DNA of 15,572 nucleotides from Salinisphaera sp. UBA1666. GTDB taxonomy: Bacteria; Pseudomonadota; Gammaproteobacteria; Nevskiales; Salinisphaeraceae. Within the stretch, counting starts at the first letter, position 1, and each line of letters begins with the position of its first letter. The notes below the pieces were generated by a model that ran no database searches, had not been told where the DNA came from, and was given only the letters and a program-made list of their open reading frames with translations. Made by a program: the position numbers and the translations under genes. The stretch is taken from assembly GCA_002320455.1 (NCBI GenBank), contig DCKU01000022.1:1-15572 (forward strand). The letters are read 5' to 3'. Shown in pieces: positions 1-9,470 of this stretch.

Positions 1-1
1 G

Positions 2-1777
2 GCGGTCACCAACCCGACCAACACGCTATATGCCATCAAGCGGCTGATTGGACGCACCTTCGATGATCCGACCACGAAGAAGGACATCGACACGGTGCCT
101 TACCAGATCGTCAAGGCCGACAACGGCGACGCCTGGGTGCAGGTCGGCGACGACAAGATGGCGCCGCCGGAAATCTCGGCCAAGGTGCTGCAGAAGATGA
201 AGGCCACCGCCGAAGATTATCTTGGCGAGAAGGTCACCGAAGCCGTGATCACGGTGCCGGCCTACTTCAATGACAGCCAGCGTCAGGCCACCAAGGATGC
301 CGGCCGCATCGCCGGTCTGGACGTCAAGCGCATCATCAACGAGCCGACCGCGGCCGCATTGGCCTACGGCCTGGATAAAAAGGGCGGCGACAAGAAGATC
401 GCGGTCTATGACCTGGGCGGCGGCACGTTCGATATTTCGATCATCGAAGTGGCCGAGATCGACGGCGAGCATCAGTTCGAGGTGCACGCCACCAATGGCG
501 ACACGTTCCTGGGCGGCGAAGACTTCGACAACGAGATCATCGAGCACATCGCGGCCGAGTTCGAGAAAGACCAGGGCGTGAACCTGCGCAAGGACAAGCT
601 TGCCCTGCAGCGCCTCAAGGAAGCCGCCGAGAAGGCTAAGATCGAGCTGTCCTCTACGCAGCAGACCGAGATCAATCTGCCGTACGTGACGGCCGACCAG
701 AACGGTCCCAAGCATCTCAACATGAAGATGACGCGGGCCAAGCTGGAGTCCCTGGTCGAGAACCTGGTCGCACGTACCATCGACCCGTGCCGCACGGCGC
801 TCAAGGACGCCGGCATGAAGGCCTCGGACATCGACGACGTGATTCTCGTCGGCGGCCAGACTCGTATGCCGGCCGTCCAGGAAGCGGTCAAGAGCTTCTT
901 CGGTCGTGACCCGCGCAAGGACGTGAACCCGGACGAAGCTGTGGCCGTGGGTGCCGCTATCCAGGGCTCGGTGCTGTCGGGTGACACTAAGGACGTGCTG
1001 CTGCTGGACGTCACGCCGCTCAGCCTGGGTATCGAGACCCTGGGCGGCAAGATGACCAAGCTCATCGACAAGAACACGACCATCCCGACCCGCAAGTCGG
1101 AGACGTTCTCCACCGCGGAAGACAACCAGCCGGCCGTGACGGTGCACGTGCTCCAGGGCGAGCGCGAGCAGGCCTCCGGCAACAAGTCGCTGGGCCGTTT
1201 CGACCTGTCGGATATCCCGCCGGCGCCGCGTGGCACGCCGCAGATCGAAGTCACCTTCGATATCGACGCCAACGGCATTCTGAACGTCTCGGCCAAGGAC
1301 AAGGCCACGGGCAAGGAGCAGTCCATCGAGATCCGTGCTTCGTCCGGTCTGTCCGACGACGAAGTCGAGCAGATGGTCAAGGACGCCGAGGCGCACGCCG
1401 AGGAAGACGCCAAGTTCAACGAGCTGATCACGGCGCGCAACCAGGCCGACGGCCTCATCCACGGCATCGAGAAGTCCATGAAGGATCTGGCCGACCAGAT
1501 CTCCGAGGACGAGAAAAAGCCGGTTGATGATGCCATCGCCGAGCTGCGCACCGCACTCGAAGGCGACGACAAGGACGAGATCGAAGCCAAGACGCAGAAG
1601 CTGTCGGAGGCCTCGGCCCCGATCATGCAGAAGGCTTACGGCCAGGGCGAAGAAGGCGCCGAAGGCGAGCAGGCCGCCGGCGGCCAGCAGTCGCAGCAGT
1701 CCGGCGACGATGACGTCGTCGACGCCGACTTCGAGGAAGTCAAAGACGACGACAAGAAGTCGGGCACCAACTCGTAA
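2..1777 (+). CDS. dnaK: Molecular chaperone DnaK (Hsp70), 5' end missing
   Basis: Cytoplasmic ATP-dependent Hsp70 chaperone that works with DnaJ and GrpE. The reading frame is open from base 2, and the first visible residues (AVTNPTNTLYAIKRLIG) align with about residue 58 of E. coli DnaK, so roughly 57 N-terminal residues lie outside the window; 591 are visible. The nucleotide-binding domain shows VPAYFNDSQRQATKDAG, the phosphate-binding DLGGGTFD and the ILVGGQTRMP segment. The interdomain linker VLLLD is at about 995-1009. The substrate-binding domain follows (VTPLSLGIETLGG onward), then a helical lid. The tail has the Hsp70-typical DDDVVDADFEEVKD, extended by DDKKSGTNS beyond the usual E. 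coli-like end. The long open frame on the opposite strand is a known Hsp70 artefact, not a gene. grpE would be expected just upstream. Identification is secure. Confidence 0.98.
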   Translation, partial: AVTNPTNTLYAIKRLIGRTFDDPTTKKDIDTVPYQIVKADNGDAWVQVGDDKMAPPEISAKVLQKMKATAEDYLGEKVTEAVITVPAYFNDSQRQATKDAGRIAGLDVKRIINEPTAAALAYGLDKKGGDKKIAVYDLGGGTFDISIIEVAEIDGEHQFEVHATNGDTFLGGEDFDNEIIEHIAAEFEKDQGVNLRKDKLALQRLKEAAEKAKIELSSTQQTEINLPYVTADQNGPKHLNMKMTRAKLESLVENLVARTIDPCRTALKDAGMKASDIDDVILVGGQTRMPAVQEAVKSFFGRDPRKDVNPDEAVAVGAAIQGSVLSGDTKDVLLLDVTPLSLGIETLGGKMTKLIDKNTTIPTRKSETFSTAEDNQPAVTVHVLQGEREQASGNKSLGRFDLSDIPPAPRGTPQIEVTFDIDANGILNVSAKDKATGKEQSIEIRASSGLSDDEVEQMVKDAEAHAEEDAKFNELITARNQADGLIHGIEKSMKDLADQISEDEKKPVDDAIAELRTALEGDDKDEIEAKTQKLSEASAPIMQKAYGQGEEGAEGEQAAGGQQSQQSGDDDVVDADFEEVKDDDKKSGTNS

Positions 1778-1798
1778 GCTCATCGAGTGAGCCGATGC

Positions 1799-1830
1799 GC
1801 CGGGGCGGCGAGAGCTGCCCCGGCATTTTT
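1799..1830 (+). terminator. Intrinsic terminator after dnaK
   Basis: An 11-bp GC-rich stem (1799-1809 with 1814-1824, one G-U pair) is closed by a GAGA tetraloop and followed by ATTTTT. It starts 21 bases after the dnaK stop codon. It should end or attenuate dnaK transcription, so dnaJ is probably expressed partly by read-through and partly from its own promoter. A TTGACC at 1835-1840 could be a -35 box for dnaJ, but I find no convincing -10 box behind it. Confidence 0.88.
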
Positions 1831-1923
1831 GATTTTGACCACACGAGATTTCTGATTAATTCGACCGCCGCCGCGGATACGACGTGCGGACGCATCAATC
1901 AGGGATTTTGAAAGACGACGACC

Positions 1924-3063
1924 ATGGCGAAACGCGATTACTACGAAGTGCTGGGCGTATCCAAGAGCGCGTCCAAGGACGAGATCAAGAAGGCCTATCG
2001 ACGTCTGGCCATGAAAAACCACCCGGACCGTAATCCGGGCGATGAAGACGCCGAGGCGCGCTTCAAGGAGGCCTCCGAGGCCTACGAAGTACTGTCTGAC
2101 GATCAGCAGCGCGCGACCTATGACCAGTTCGGTCACGCCGGCATGGGCGGCGCGGCCGGTGGCGGTGCCGGCTTTGGCGGCGGCGGCGCCGGTTTCGGCG
2201 ATATCTTCGGCGATATCTTTTCCGATATTTTCGGCGGTGGCGGCATGGGCGGCGGTCGCAGCCGGGCCGCCCGCGGCGCGGACCTGCGCTACGATCTGGA
2301 TCTGGAGTTGGAAACCGCGGTCGACGGCGACACCATCGAAATCCGGATTCCCACGCTGGAACAGTGCGAAACCTGCGGCGGCGACGGCGCCGAGCCCGGC
2401 TCGCCCGTGGACACCTGTGACACCTGCAAGGGCCAGGGCCAGGTGCGTATCCAGCAGGGCTTTTTGTCGATCCAGCAGGCGTGCCCGGACTGCCAGGGTT
2501 CGGGCAAGAAGATTCGCAACCCGTGCAAGAAATGCCAGGGCGACGGGCGCGTCCAGTCGTCCAAGACGCTGTCGGTCAAGGTGCCGCCGGGCGTGGATAA
2601 CGGCGATCGTATCCGCCTGTCCGGCGAGGGCGAGGCCGGCGAGATGGGCGGCCCGGCCGGTGATCTCTACGTGCAGATCAACGTCAAGCCGCACGAGTTC
2701 TTCGTGCGTGATGGCAACAACCTGCGCGCCAACGTGCCGGTCGACATGATCACGGCCGCGCTGGGTGGCGAGATCGATGTGCCGACCTTGAAGGGCAAGG
2801 TCAGCCTGCGAGTGCCGGCCGAAACCCAGTCGGGCAAGACGTTCCGGCTGCGGGGCAAGGGCGTCCAGTCGGTGCGCACCTCGTCGCCGGGCGATCTGCT
2901 GGTCAAGGTCAGCGTCGAGACGCCGGTCAACCTGAATTCCAAGCAGAAGAAGCTGCTAGAAGAGCTGCAAGAGTCGCTGAACGAGAGCAGCCATAGCCAT
3001 AGCCCGGCCACGAGCAGCTGGCTAGACAAGGCCAAGCGTTTCTTCGGCGAGCACCTGAACTGA
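1924..3063 (+). CDS. dnaJ: Chaperone protein DnaJ (Hsp40, type I)
   Basis: Cytoplasmic co-chaperone that delivers substrates to DnaK and stimulates its ATPase. The 379-residue protein has every type I element. The J domain (about residues 4-70) carries the essential H33-P34-D35. A Gly/Phe-rich linker (about 72-115) includes a repeated DIF motif (GDIFGDIFSDIFGG). The zinc-binding region has four CxxCxGxG-type repeats starting at C148, C165, C187 and C201, all cysteine pairs intact. A C-terminal substrate-binding and dimerisation region follows. The ATG at 1924 matches the family start (MAKRDYYEVLGV); the upstream ribosome site is weak. It follows dnaK after a terminator and lies 2 bases ahead of dapB, so dnaJ and dapB are probably co-transcribed. 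Length is normal for the family. Confidence 0.98.
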   Translation: MAKRDYYEVLGVSKSASKDEIKKAYRRLAMKNHPDRNPGDEDAEARFKEASEAYEVLSDDQQRATYDQFGHAGMGGAAGGGAGFGGGGAGFGDIFGDIFSDIFGGGGMGGGRSRAARGADLRYDLDLELETAVDGDTIEIRIPTLEQCETCGGDGAEPGSPVDTCDTCKGQGQVRIQQGFLSIQQACPDCQGSGKKIRNPCKKCQGDGRVQSSKTLSVKVPPGVDNGDRIRLSGEGEAGEMGGPAGDLYVQINVKPHEFFVRDGNNLRANVPVDMITAALGGEIDVPTLKGKVSLRVPAETQSGKTFRLRGKGVQSVRTSSPGDLLVKVSVETPVNLNSKQKKLLEELQESLNESSHSHSPATSSWLDKAKRFFGEHLN

Positions 3064-3065
3064 TC

Positions 3066-3875
3066 ATGACCCAACGCGTGGCAATCAACGGCGCCTCCGG
3101 GCGTATGGGGCGCGAGCTGATCGTGGCTGCCCAGGCCCGCGACGATCTTGAATTGGTCGCGGCCTTTGCCTCGTCGACCAACGAGCAGCTAGGCATCGAT
3201 GCCGGTCGATTGGCCGGAGTGGCTGATACCGGTGTGTTTCTGACGTCCTCCGAGTCAATCGCGAAGGCCGCCTTTGATGTGCTCGTCGATTTTTCCTTGC
3301 CGGCCCCGTCAATGAGCGCGCTCGCGGCCTGTCGTGCCCAGGGTGCGGCCATGGTGATCGGCACGACTGGTTTTAGCGCCGCACAGCAGGCCGAGATTGA
3401 CGCGGCCGCGGCTGACATCGCTATTGTCCAGGCACCCAACTACAGCGCGGGCGTCAATTTGACGCTGGACCTGGTCGAGCGCGCAGCTGCTGCGCTGGGC
3501 GATGATGTGGATATTGAAATCGTCGAAGCTCATCATCGACACAAAGTCGATGCGCCCTCGGGCACAGCCTTGAAGCTAGGCGAGGTGGCCGCGCGCGGGC
3601 GCGGGCAGACGCTGGATCAAAACGCGGTCTACGCGCGCGAGGGGCACACCGGTGAGCGCCCGGCCGGCGCTATTGGATTTGCGACCGTGCGCGGCGGTGA
3701 CATCGTCGGCGAGCATACGGTGCTATTCGCTGGCGCCGGTGAGCGCATCGAGATCACGCACCGCGCGACATCGCGCCAGACCTTTGCCGGCGGGGCGATG
3801 CGAGCAGCAGTCTGGGCCAGCGTTCAGACGCCCGGGCATTACGGTATGAACGATGTGCTGGGGCTATCTGACTAA
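3066..3875 (+). CDS. dapB: 4-hydroxy-tetrahydrodipicolinate reductase
   Basis: NAD(P)H-dependent cytoplasmic enzyme of the diaminopimelate/lysine pathway, reducing 4-hydroxy-tetrahydrodipicolinate to tetrahydrodipicolinate. The 269-residue protein (E. coli 273) begins with the Rossmann nucleotide-binding motif GASGRMG (residues 9-15). It carries IGTTGF (98-103), APNYSAGVNL (123-132) and the catalytic signature EAHHRHKVDAPSGTAL, with H156/H157 and K160 equivalent to E. coli H159/H160 and K163. The ATG lies 2 bases after the dnaJ stop, suggesting translational coupling. The dnaJ-dapB-carA order is common in Pseudomonas-like gammaproteobacteria. The enzyme draws on the same aspartate-semialdehyde supply used by the ectoine genes downstream, though that is a metabolic, not a demonstrated regulatory, link. 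Confidence 0.97.
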   Translation: MTQRVAINGASGRMGRELIVAAQARDDLELVAAFASSTNEQLGIDAGRLAGVADTGVFLTSSESIAKAAFDVLVDFSLPAPSMSALAACRAQGAAMVIGTTGFSAAQQAEIDAAAADIAIVQAPNYSAGVNLTLDLVERAAAALGDDVDIEIVEAHHRHKVDAPSGTALKLGEVAARGRGQTLDQNAVYAREGHTGERPAGAIGFATVRGGDIVGEHTVLFAGAGERIEITHRATSRQTFAGGAMRAAVWASVQTPGHYGMNDVLGLSD

Positions 3876-3893
3876 GCGCGCGTCATACATCGC

Positions 3894-3922
3894 TGGCGAG
3901 ACGGCGCCCTAGCGGCTATACT
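3894..3922 (+). promoter_or_regulatory. Candidate promoter of carA
   Basis: TGGCGA (3894-3899) and TATACT (3917-3922) are separated by 17 bases, which fits a sigma-70 promoter with a weak -35 box and a good -10 box. The extended -10 reads CTATACT, a form also favoured by sigma-S. A start near 3929 would give a leader of about 43 bases before carA. No attenuator or leader peptide is visible in it. Prediction by eye only. Confidence 0.42.
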
Positions 3923-3971
3923 CTCGCCGCCTCCGGGCAGCCCACTGGCAATCAGCGACTGGAGAGATGTA

Positions 3972-5111
3972 TTGCGCGCCAAAGCCGTACTAGCGCTCGA
4001 AGACGGTAGTGTCTTTCACGGCCGCGCCATCGGCGCCACCGGCCGGACCGTCGGGGAGGTGGTCTTCAACACCGCCATGACCGGTTATCAGGAAATCCTG
4101 ACCGATCCCTCCTATCAGCAGCAGATGGTCACACTGACCTATCCGCATATCGGTAATACAGGGACCAACGACCAGGACGTCGAGTCTGATCGGGTCCAGG
4201 CAGCCGGTCTGATCATCCGCGAGGTCCCGCGTAGCCCAAGCAATTGGCGGTCCAACGACAGCCTGATAGGTTATCTCGAGGCCAACGGCATCGTGGGTAT
4301 CGGCGATATAGATACCCGACGTCTCACACGACTACTGCGTGAAAAAGGCGCCCAGAACGGCGCGATCGTGGCCGGTGATGATATCGACGAGGCCGCTGCG
4401 ATCCAAGCCGCGCGCGATTTTCCGGGCCTGAAGGGCGCGGATCTGGCCGCCGAAGCCGGTGTACGTGAAGCCTACGAATGGACTCAAGGCACCTGGATCG
4501 GGCCGAACGATCTGCACGCGCCGGCCGAGCCGCGCTTTCACGTGGCGGTATACGACTACGGCATCAAGTACAACATCCTGCGTCAGCTGGTCGATGCCGG
4601 CGCCCGTGTCACGGTGGTGCCCGCCAAGACATCAGTCGATGACGTTGTGGCCCTGGGCGCCGAGGGGGTGCTGTTAGGCAATGGGCCTGGTGATCCCGAG
4701 CCGCTGGATTATGCGGTGGCGACGTGTCGCGAACTCATCGCGCGCCGGATTCCCACGCTGGGCATTTGTCTCGGCCACCAGATTCTGGGCCTGGCCGTAG
4801 GGGCGTCGAGCCTGAAGATGAAGTTCGGCCATCACGGCGCTAACCATCCGGTAATCGATACCGCCAGCGGCGAGGTCATGATTTCGTCGCAGAACCACGG
4901 TTTTGCCATCGACGAAGCCAGCCTGCCGGATACCGTGCGTGTGTCGCACCGGTCGCTGTTCGATCAGACCCTGCAGGGCATCGAAATGATCGATGCACCC
5001 GTCTTTTCCTTCCAGGGGCACCCGGAAGCCAGCCCCGGCCCGCACGATGTCGCGCCGATATTCAAACAGTTCGTGACGGCGATCGAGCAAGCAAAGTCTG
5101 TCCGCAAATAA
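3972..5111 (+). CDS. carA: Carbamoyl-phosphate synthase, small (glutaminase) subunit
   Basis: Hydrolyses glutamine and channels ammonia to CarB for carbamoyl phosphate synthesis (arginine and pyrimidines). The 379-residue protein (E. coli 382) has the CarA-specific N-terminal domain and a class I glutamine amidotransferase domain. The nucleophile is C266 in GICLGHQ and the other triad members are H350 and E352 in FQGHPEA, matching E. coli C269/H353/E355. The start is TTG at 3972, with GGAGAG at 3961-3966 five bases upstream; the nearby ATG at 3967 is out of frame. E. coli carA also starts with UUG, so this is likely genuine. The last codons (VRK then TAA) lie inside the left inverted repeat of the downstream cassette, so the native C-terminus may have been replaced on insertion. 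Confidence 0.97.
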   Translation: MRAKAVLALEDGSVFHGRAIGATGRTVGEVVFNTAMTGYQEILTDPSYQQQMVTLTYPHIGNTGTNDQDVESDRVQAAGLIIREVPRSPSNWRSNDSLIGYLEANGIVGIGDIDTRRLTRLLREKGAQNGAIVAGDDIDEAAAIQAARDFPGLKGADLAAEAGVREAYEWTQGTWIGPNDLHAPAEPRFHVAVYDYGIKYNILRQLVDAGARVTVVPAKTSVDDVVALGAEGVLLGNGPGDPEPLDYAVATCRELIARRIPTLGICLGHQILGLAVGASSLKMKFGHHGANHPVIDTASGEVMISSQNHGFAIDEASLPDTVRVSHRSLFDQTLQGIEMIDAPVFSFQGHPEASPGPHDVAPIFKQFVTAIEQAKSVRK

Positions 5112-5132
5112 ACGCGAATGGACGCGAATGAA
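5099..5132 (+). repeat. Left terminal inverted repeat of the cassette
   Basis: This 34-base repeat pairs with 5521-5554 on the opposite strand with three mismatches (repeat positions 12, 22 and 23). It consists of three related 9-base units on a 10-base period: CCGCAAATA (5102-5110), ACGCGAATG (5112-5120) and ACGCGAATG (5122-5130). It contains the carA stop codon (5109-5111) and the start codon of the nuclease-like gene (5118-5120). Confidence 0.92.
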
Positions 5133-5510
5133 GAACGGCTTTCGAAACGCGTGATTGGTTGCGCGTTCGAGGTCAGCAACCGATTAGGTGCAGGGTTCTT
5201 CGAAGCAGTTTATGAAAACGCGATGGCAGTCGAACTTGAACGCTCTGGCATCGCTTTCGTGAGACAGAAACGTCTACCGGTGACGTATCGCAACGTCATC
5301 GTTGGCGATTATGTCGCCGATATGTTGATCGCCGAGGTCTTGATCGTCGAAATCAAGGCACTCTCGGCGATTAGCACGCTGCATGAAGCGCAGCTTATGA
5401 ATTATCTGAAGGCCAGCAATCTGAAGGTCGGGTTACTGCTGAATTTCGGAAAATCCAGAGTTGGCGTCAAACGTATCGTCAACGCCTACGACGAGCGCCA
5501 ACCGCTCTAA
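5118..5510 (+). CDS. GxxExxY-family protein, PD-(D/E)xK nuclease-like
   Basis: A 130-residue protein of the GxxExxY family (Pfam PDDEXK_3 type), predicted to have a PD-(D/E)xK nuclease fold; its cellular role is not established. The defining motif is G26-F-F-E29-A-V-Y32. A plausible catalytic set is intact: D68, then E78-I-K80 in LIVEIKAL, then Q92-L-M-N-Y96, a QxxxY motif like that of RecB-type nucleases. No DNA-binding domain, signal peptide or membrane segment is visible. The ATG lies 6 bases after the carA stop and has no recognisable ribosome site, so translation is probably coupled to carA. Both the start codon and the region just after the stop fall in or beside the inverted repeats. 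G+C is clearly lower than in the neighbours, indicating transfer. Family assignment is firm; function is open. Confidence 0.9.
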   Translation: MDANEERLSKRVIGCAFEVSNRLGAGFFEAVYENAMAVELERSGIAFVRQKRLPVTYRNVIVGDYVADMLIAEVLIVEIKALSAISTLHEAQLMNYLKASNLKVGLLLNFGKSRVGVKRIVNAYDERQPL

Positions 5511-5520
5511 CATCTTGTCT

Positions 5521-5554
5521 TTCATTCGCGTGTATTCGCGTTCATTTGCGGACA
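5521..5554 (-). repeat. Right terminal inverted repeat of the cassette
   Basis: Reverse-complement partner of 5099-5132 (31 of 34 positions identical). Read on the minus strand it has the same three-unit structure: CCGCAAATG, ACGCGAATA, ACGCGAATG. It starts 10 bases after the stop codon of the nuclease-like gene and ends 13 bases before the carB start, so the carB ribosome-binding region abuts the element. Confidence 0.92.
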
Positions 5555-5567
5555 ATAAAGTGTAGCC

Positions 5568-8795
<3,228 letters not shown>

Positions 8796-8811
8796 TTGGT
8801 CGGCTACGAGG

Positions 8812-8836
8812 TGCGCGCGCAGCACAAGCGCGCGCG
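8812..8836 (+). terminator. GC-only hairpin after carB, possible terminator
   Basis: The octamer GCGCGCGC occurs at 8813-8820 and again at 8828-8835, and it is self-complementary; with one extra T-G pair it gives a 9-bp stem and a 7-base loop. It starts 17 bases after the carB stop. No T-run follows, so it is not a standard intrinsic terminator; it may block or protect the carB mRNA end. A candidate -10 box for ectA begins 7 bases later. Confidence 0.4.
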
Positions 8837-8842
8837 ACTCGT

Positions 8843-8848
8843 TATACT
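8843..8848 (+). promoter_or_regulatory. Candidate -10 box of the ect promoter
   Basis: TATACT lies 63 bases before the chosen ectA start. The positions expected for a -35 box (around 8820-8825, CAGCAC) are a poor match, which would fit sigma-S or an activator-dependent promoter. A short inverted repeat, ATCGT-AAA-ACGAT, follows within 8864-8876. No ectR-type regulator is encoded nearby. Visual prediction only. Confidence 0.33.
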
Positions 8849-8910
8849 CGGGGTATCACTCGAATCGTAAAACGATCATTTCTCAATCGGACAACCCCGC
8901 GTCGGACGAC

Positions 8911-9435
8911 GTGATCTTTCGGCCGCCGGGCAAGGAAGACGGCGCTGGCATTCTCAAGCTCGTGCATCAGCTGGGTGTGCTGGATATCAACTCGGCTTAT
9001 GCCTACATGCTCATCGGCGAACACCACGCCGGAACGAGCGTAGTCGCCGAGATTGACGGCGAACTGGTCGGTTTCATCTCCGCGTATTTATTGCCGGCGG
9101 ATCCGGAGACGGTATTCGTGTGGCAGGTCGGCGTGGCAAAGGCCGGCCGCGGCAAAGGCCTGGCCACCCGTATGCTCGTCGAGATCTTGAAGCGCCCGGC
9201 CTGTGCCGATGTGCGCTATCTGGACACCACGATCGGGCCGACCAACGAACCCTCTCAAGCGCTGTTCCGCGGTCTGGCGCGACGACTCGATACCGGCATG
9301 GAAGAAAACGAGTTGTTTTCGGCCGAGCTGTTTGACGCCTTCGACGAAGGCGAGCCGCATGACCCGCACGAGCCGGAGATTCTTTTCCGCATCGGCCCAT
9401 TTGACGGCCAACGTGTTAACGCGCTTTCCTCTTAA
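8911..9435 (+). CDS. ectA: L-2,4-diaminobutyrate acetyltransferase (EctA)
   Basis: Second ectoine step: transfers acetyl from acetyl-CoA to 2,4-diaminobutyrate, giving N-gamma-acetyl-diaminobutyrate. It is a GNAT-fold cytoplasmic enzyme. Recognisable EctA segments are IFRPPGKEDGAGI, LDINSAYAYMLI (about residues 24-35), the acetyl-CoA-binding VGVAKAGRGKGLA (73-85), LDTTIGPTN (104-112) and a near-C-terminal RIGPFDGQ. The start is uncertain. No ATG lies between the carB stop and the conserved core. GTG at 8911 gives 174 residues beginning exactly at the core. The frame is open upstream to an ATG at 8719 inside carB, which I reject as an extension. An ATT at 8878 is a remote alternative. The ribosome site before GTG is poor. 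Ectoine gene order and spacing to ectB (35 bases) support the call. Confidence 0.93.
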   Translation: MIFRPPGKEDGAGILKLVHQLGVLDINSAYAYMLIGEHHAGTSVVAEIDGELVGFISAYLLPADPETVFVWQVGVAKAGRGKGLATRMLVEILKRPACADVRYLDTTIGPTNEPSQALFRGLARRLDTGMEENELFSAELFDAFDEGEPHDPHEPEILFRIGPFDGQRVNALSS

Positions 9436-9470
9436 TACGACGCACAGCCTGCGTAGTCAGGAGTTTTCTA

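Larger units (their letters stand above)
5099..5554 (+). mobile_element. Putative GxxExxY cassette bounded by inverted repeats
   Basis: A 456-base unit inserted between carA and carB: 34-base imperfect terminal inverted repeats (31 of 34 positions match) around one nuclease-like gene. Base composition drops inside: three 60-base rows counted by hand gave 33, 31 and 27 G+C, against 40 in a carB row. The short direct repeat AAAGT lies just outside both ends (5093-5097 and 5557-5561) and could be a target duplication, although 1 to 2 extra bases separate it from the repeats. There is no transposase, so movement would need another enzyme or the encoded nuclease fold. Mobility is inferred from structure only; a repeat-bracketed resident gene is the alternative. 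Confidence 0.55.

Noticed and set aside
26..1783. 585-residue open frame antisense to dnaK
   Set aside because: Long antisense frames opposite dnaK are a known artefact of Hsp70 codon use and were once misannotated as a NAD-specific glutamate dehydrogenase. The sense strand is unmistakable DnaK.
5099..5554. CRISPR array or 23S intervening-sequence interpretation of the cassette repeats
   Set aside because: Only two inverted copies flank a gene, with no spacers or cas genes. The protein is GxxExxY type, not the four-helix S23 protein, and no rRNA is present.
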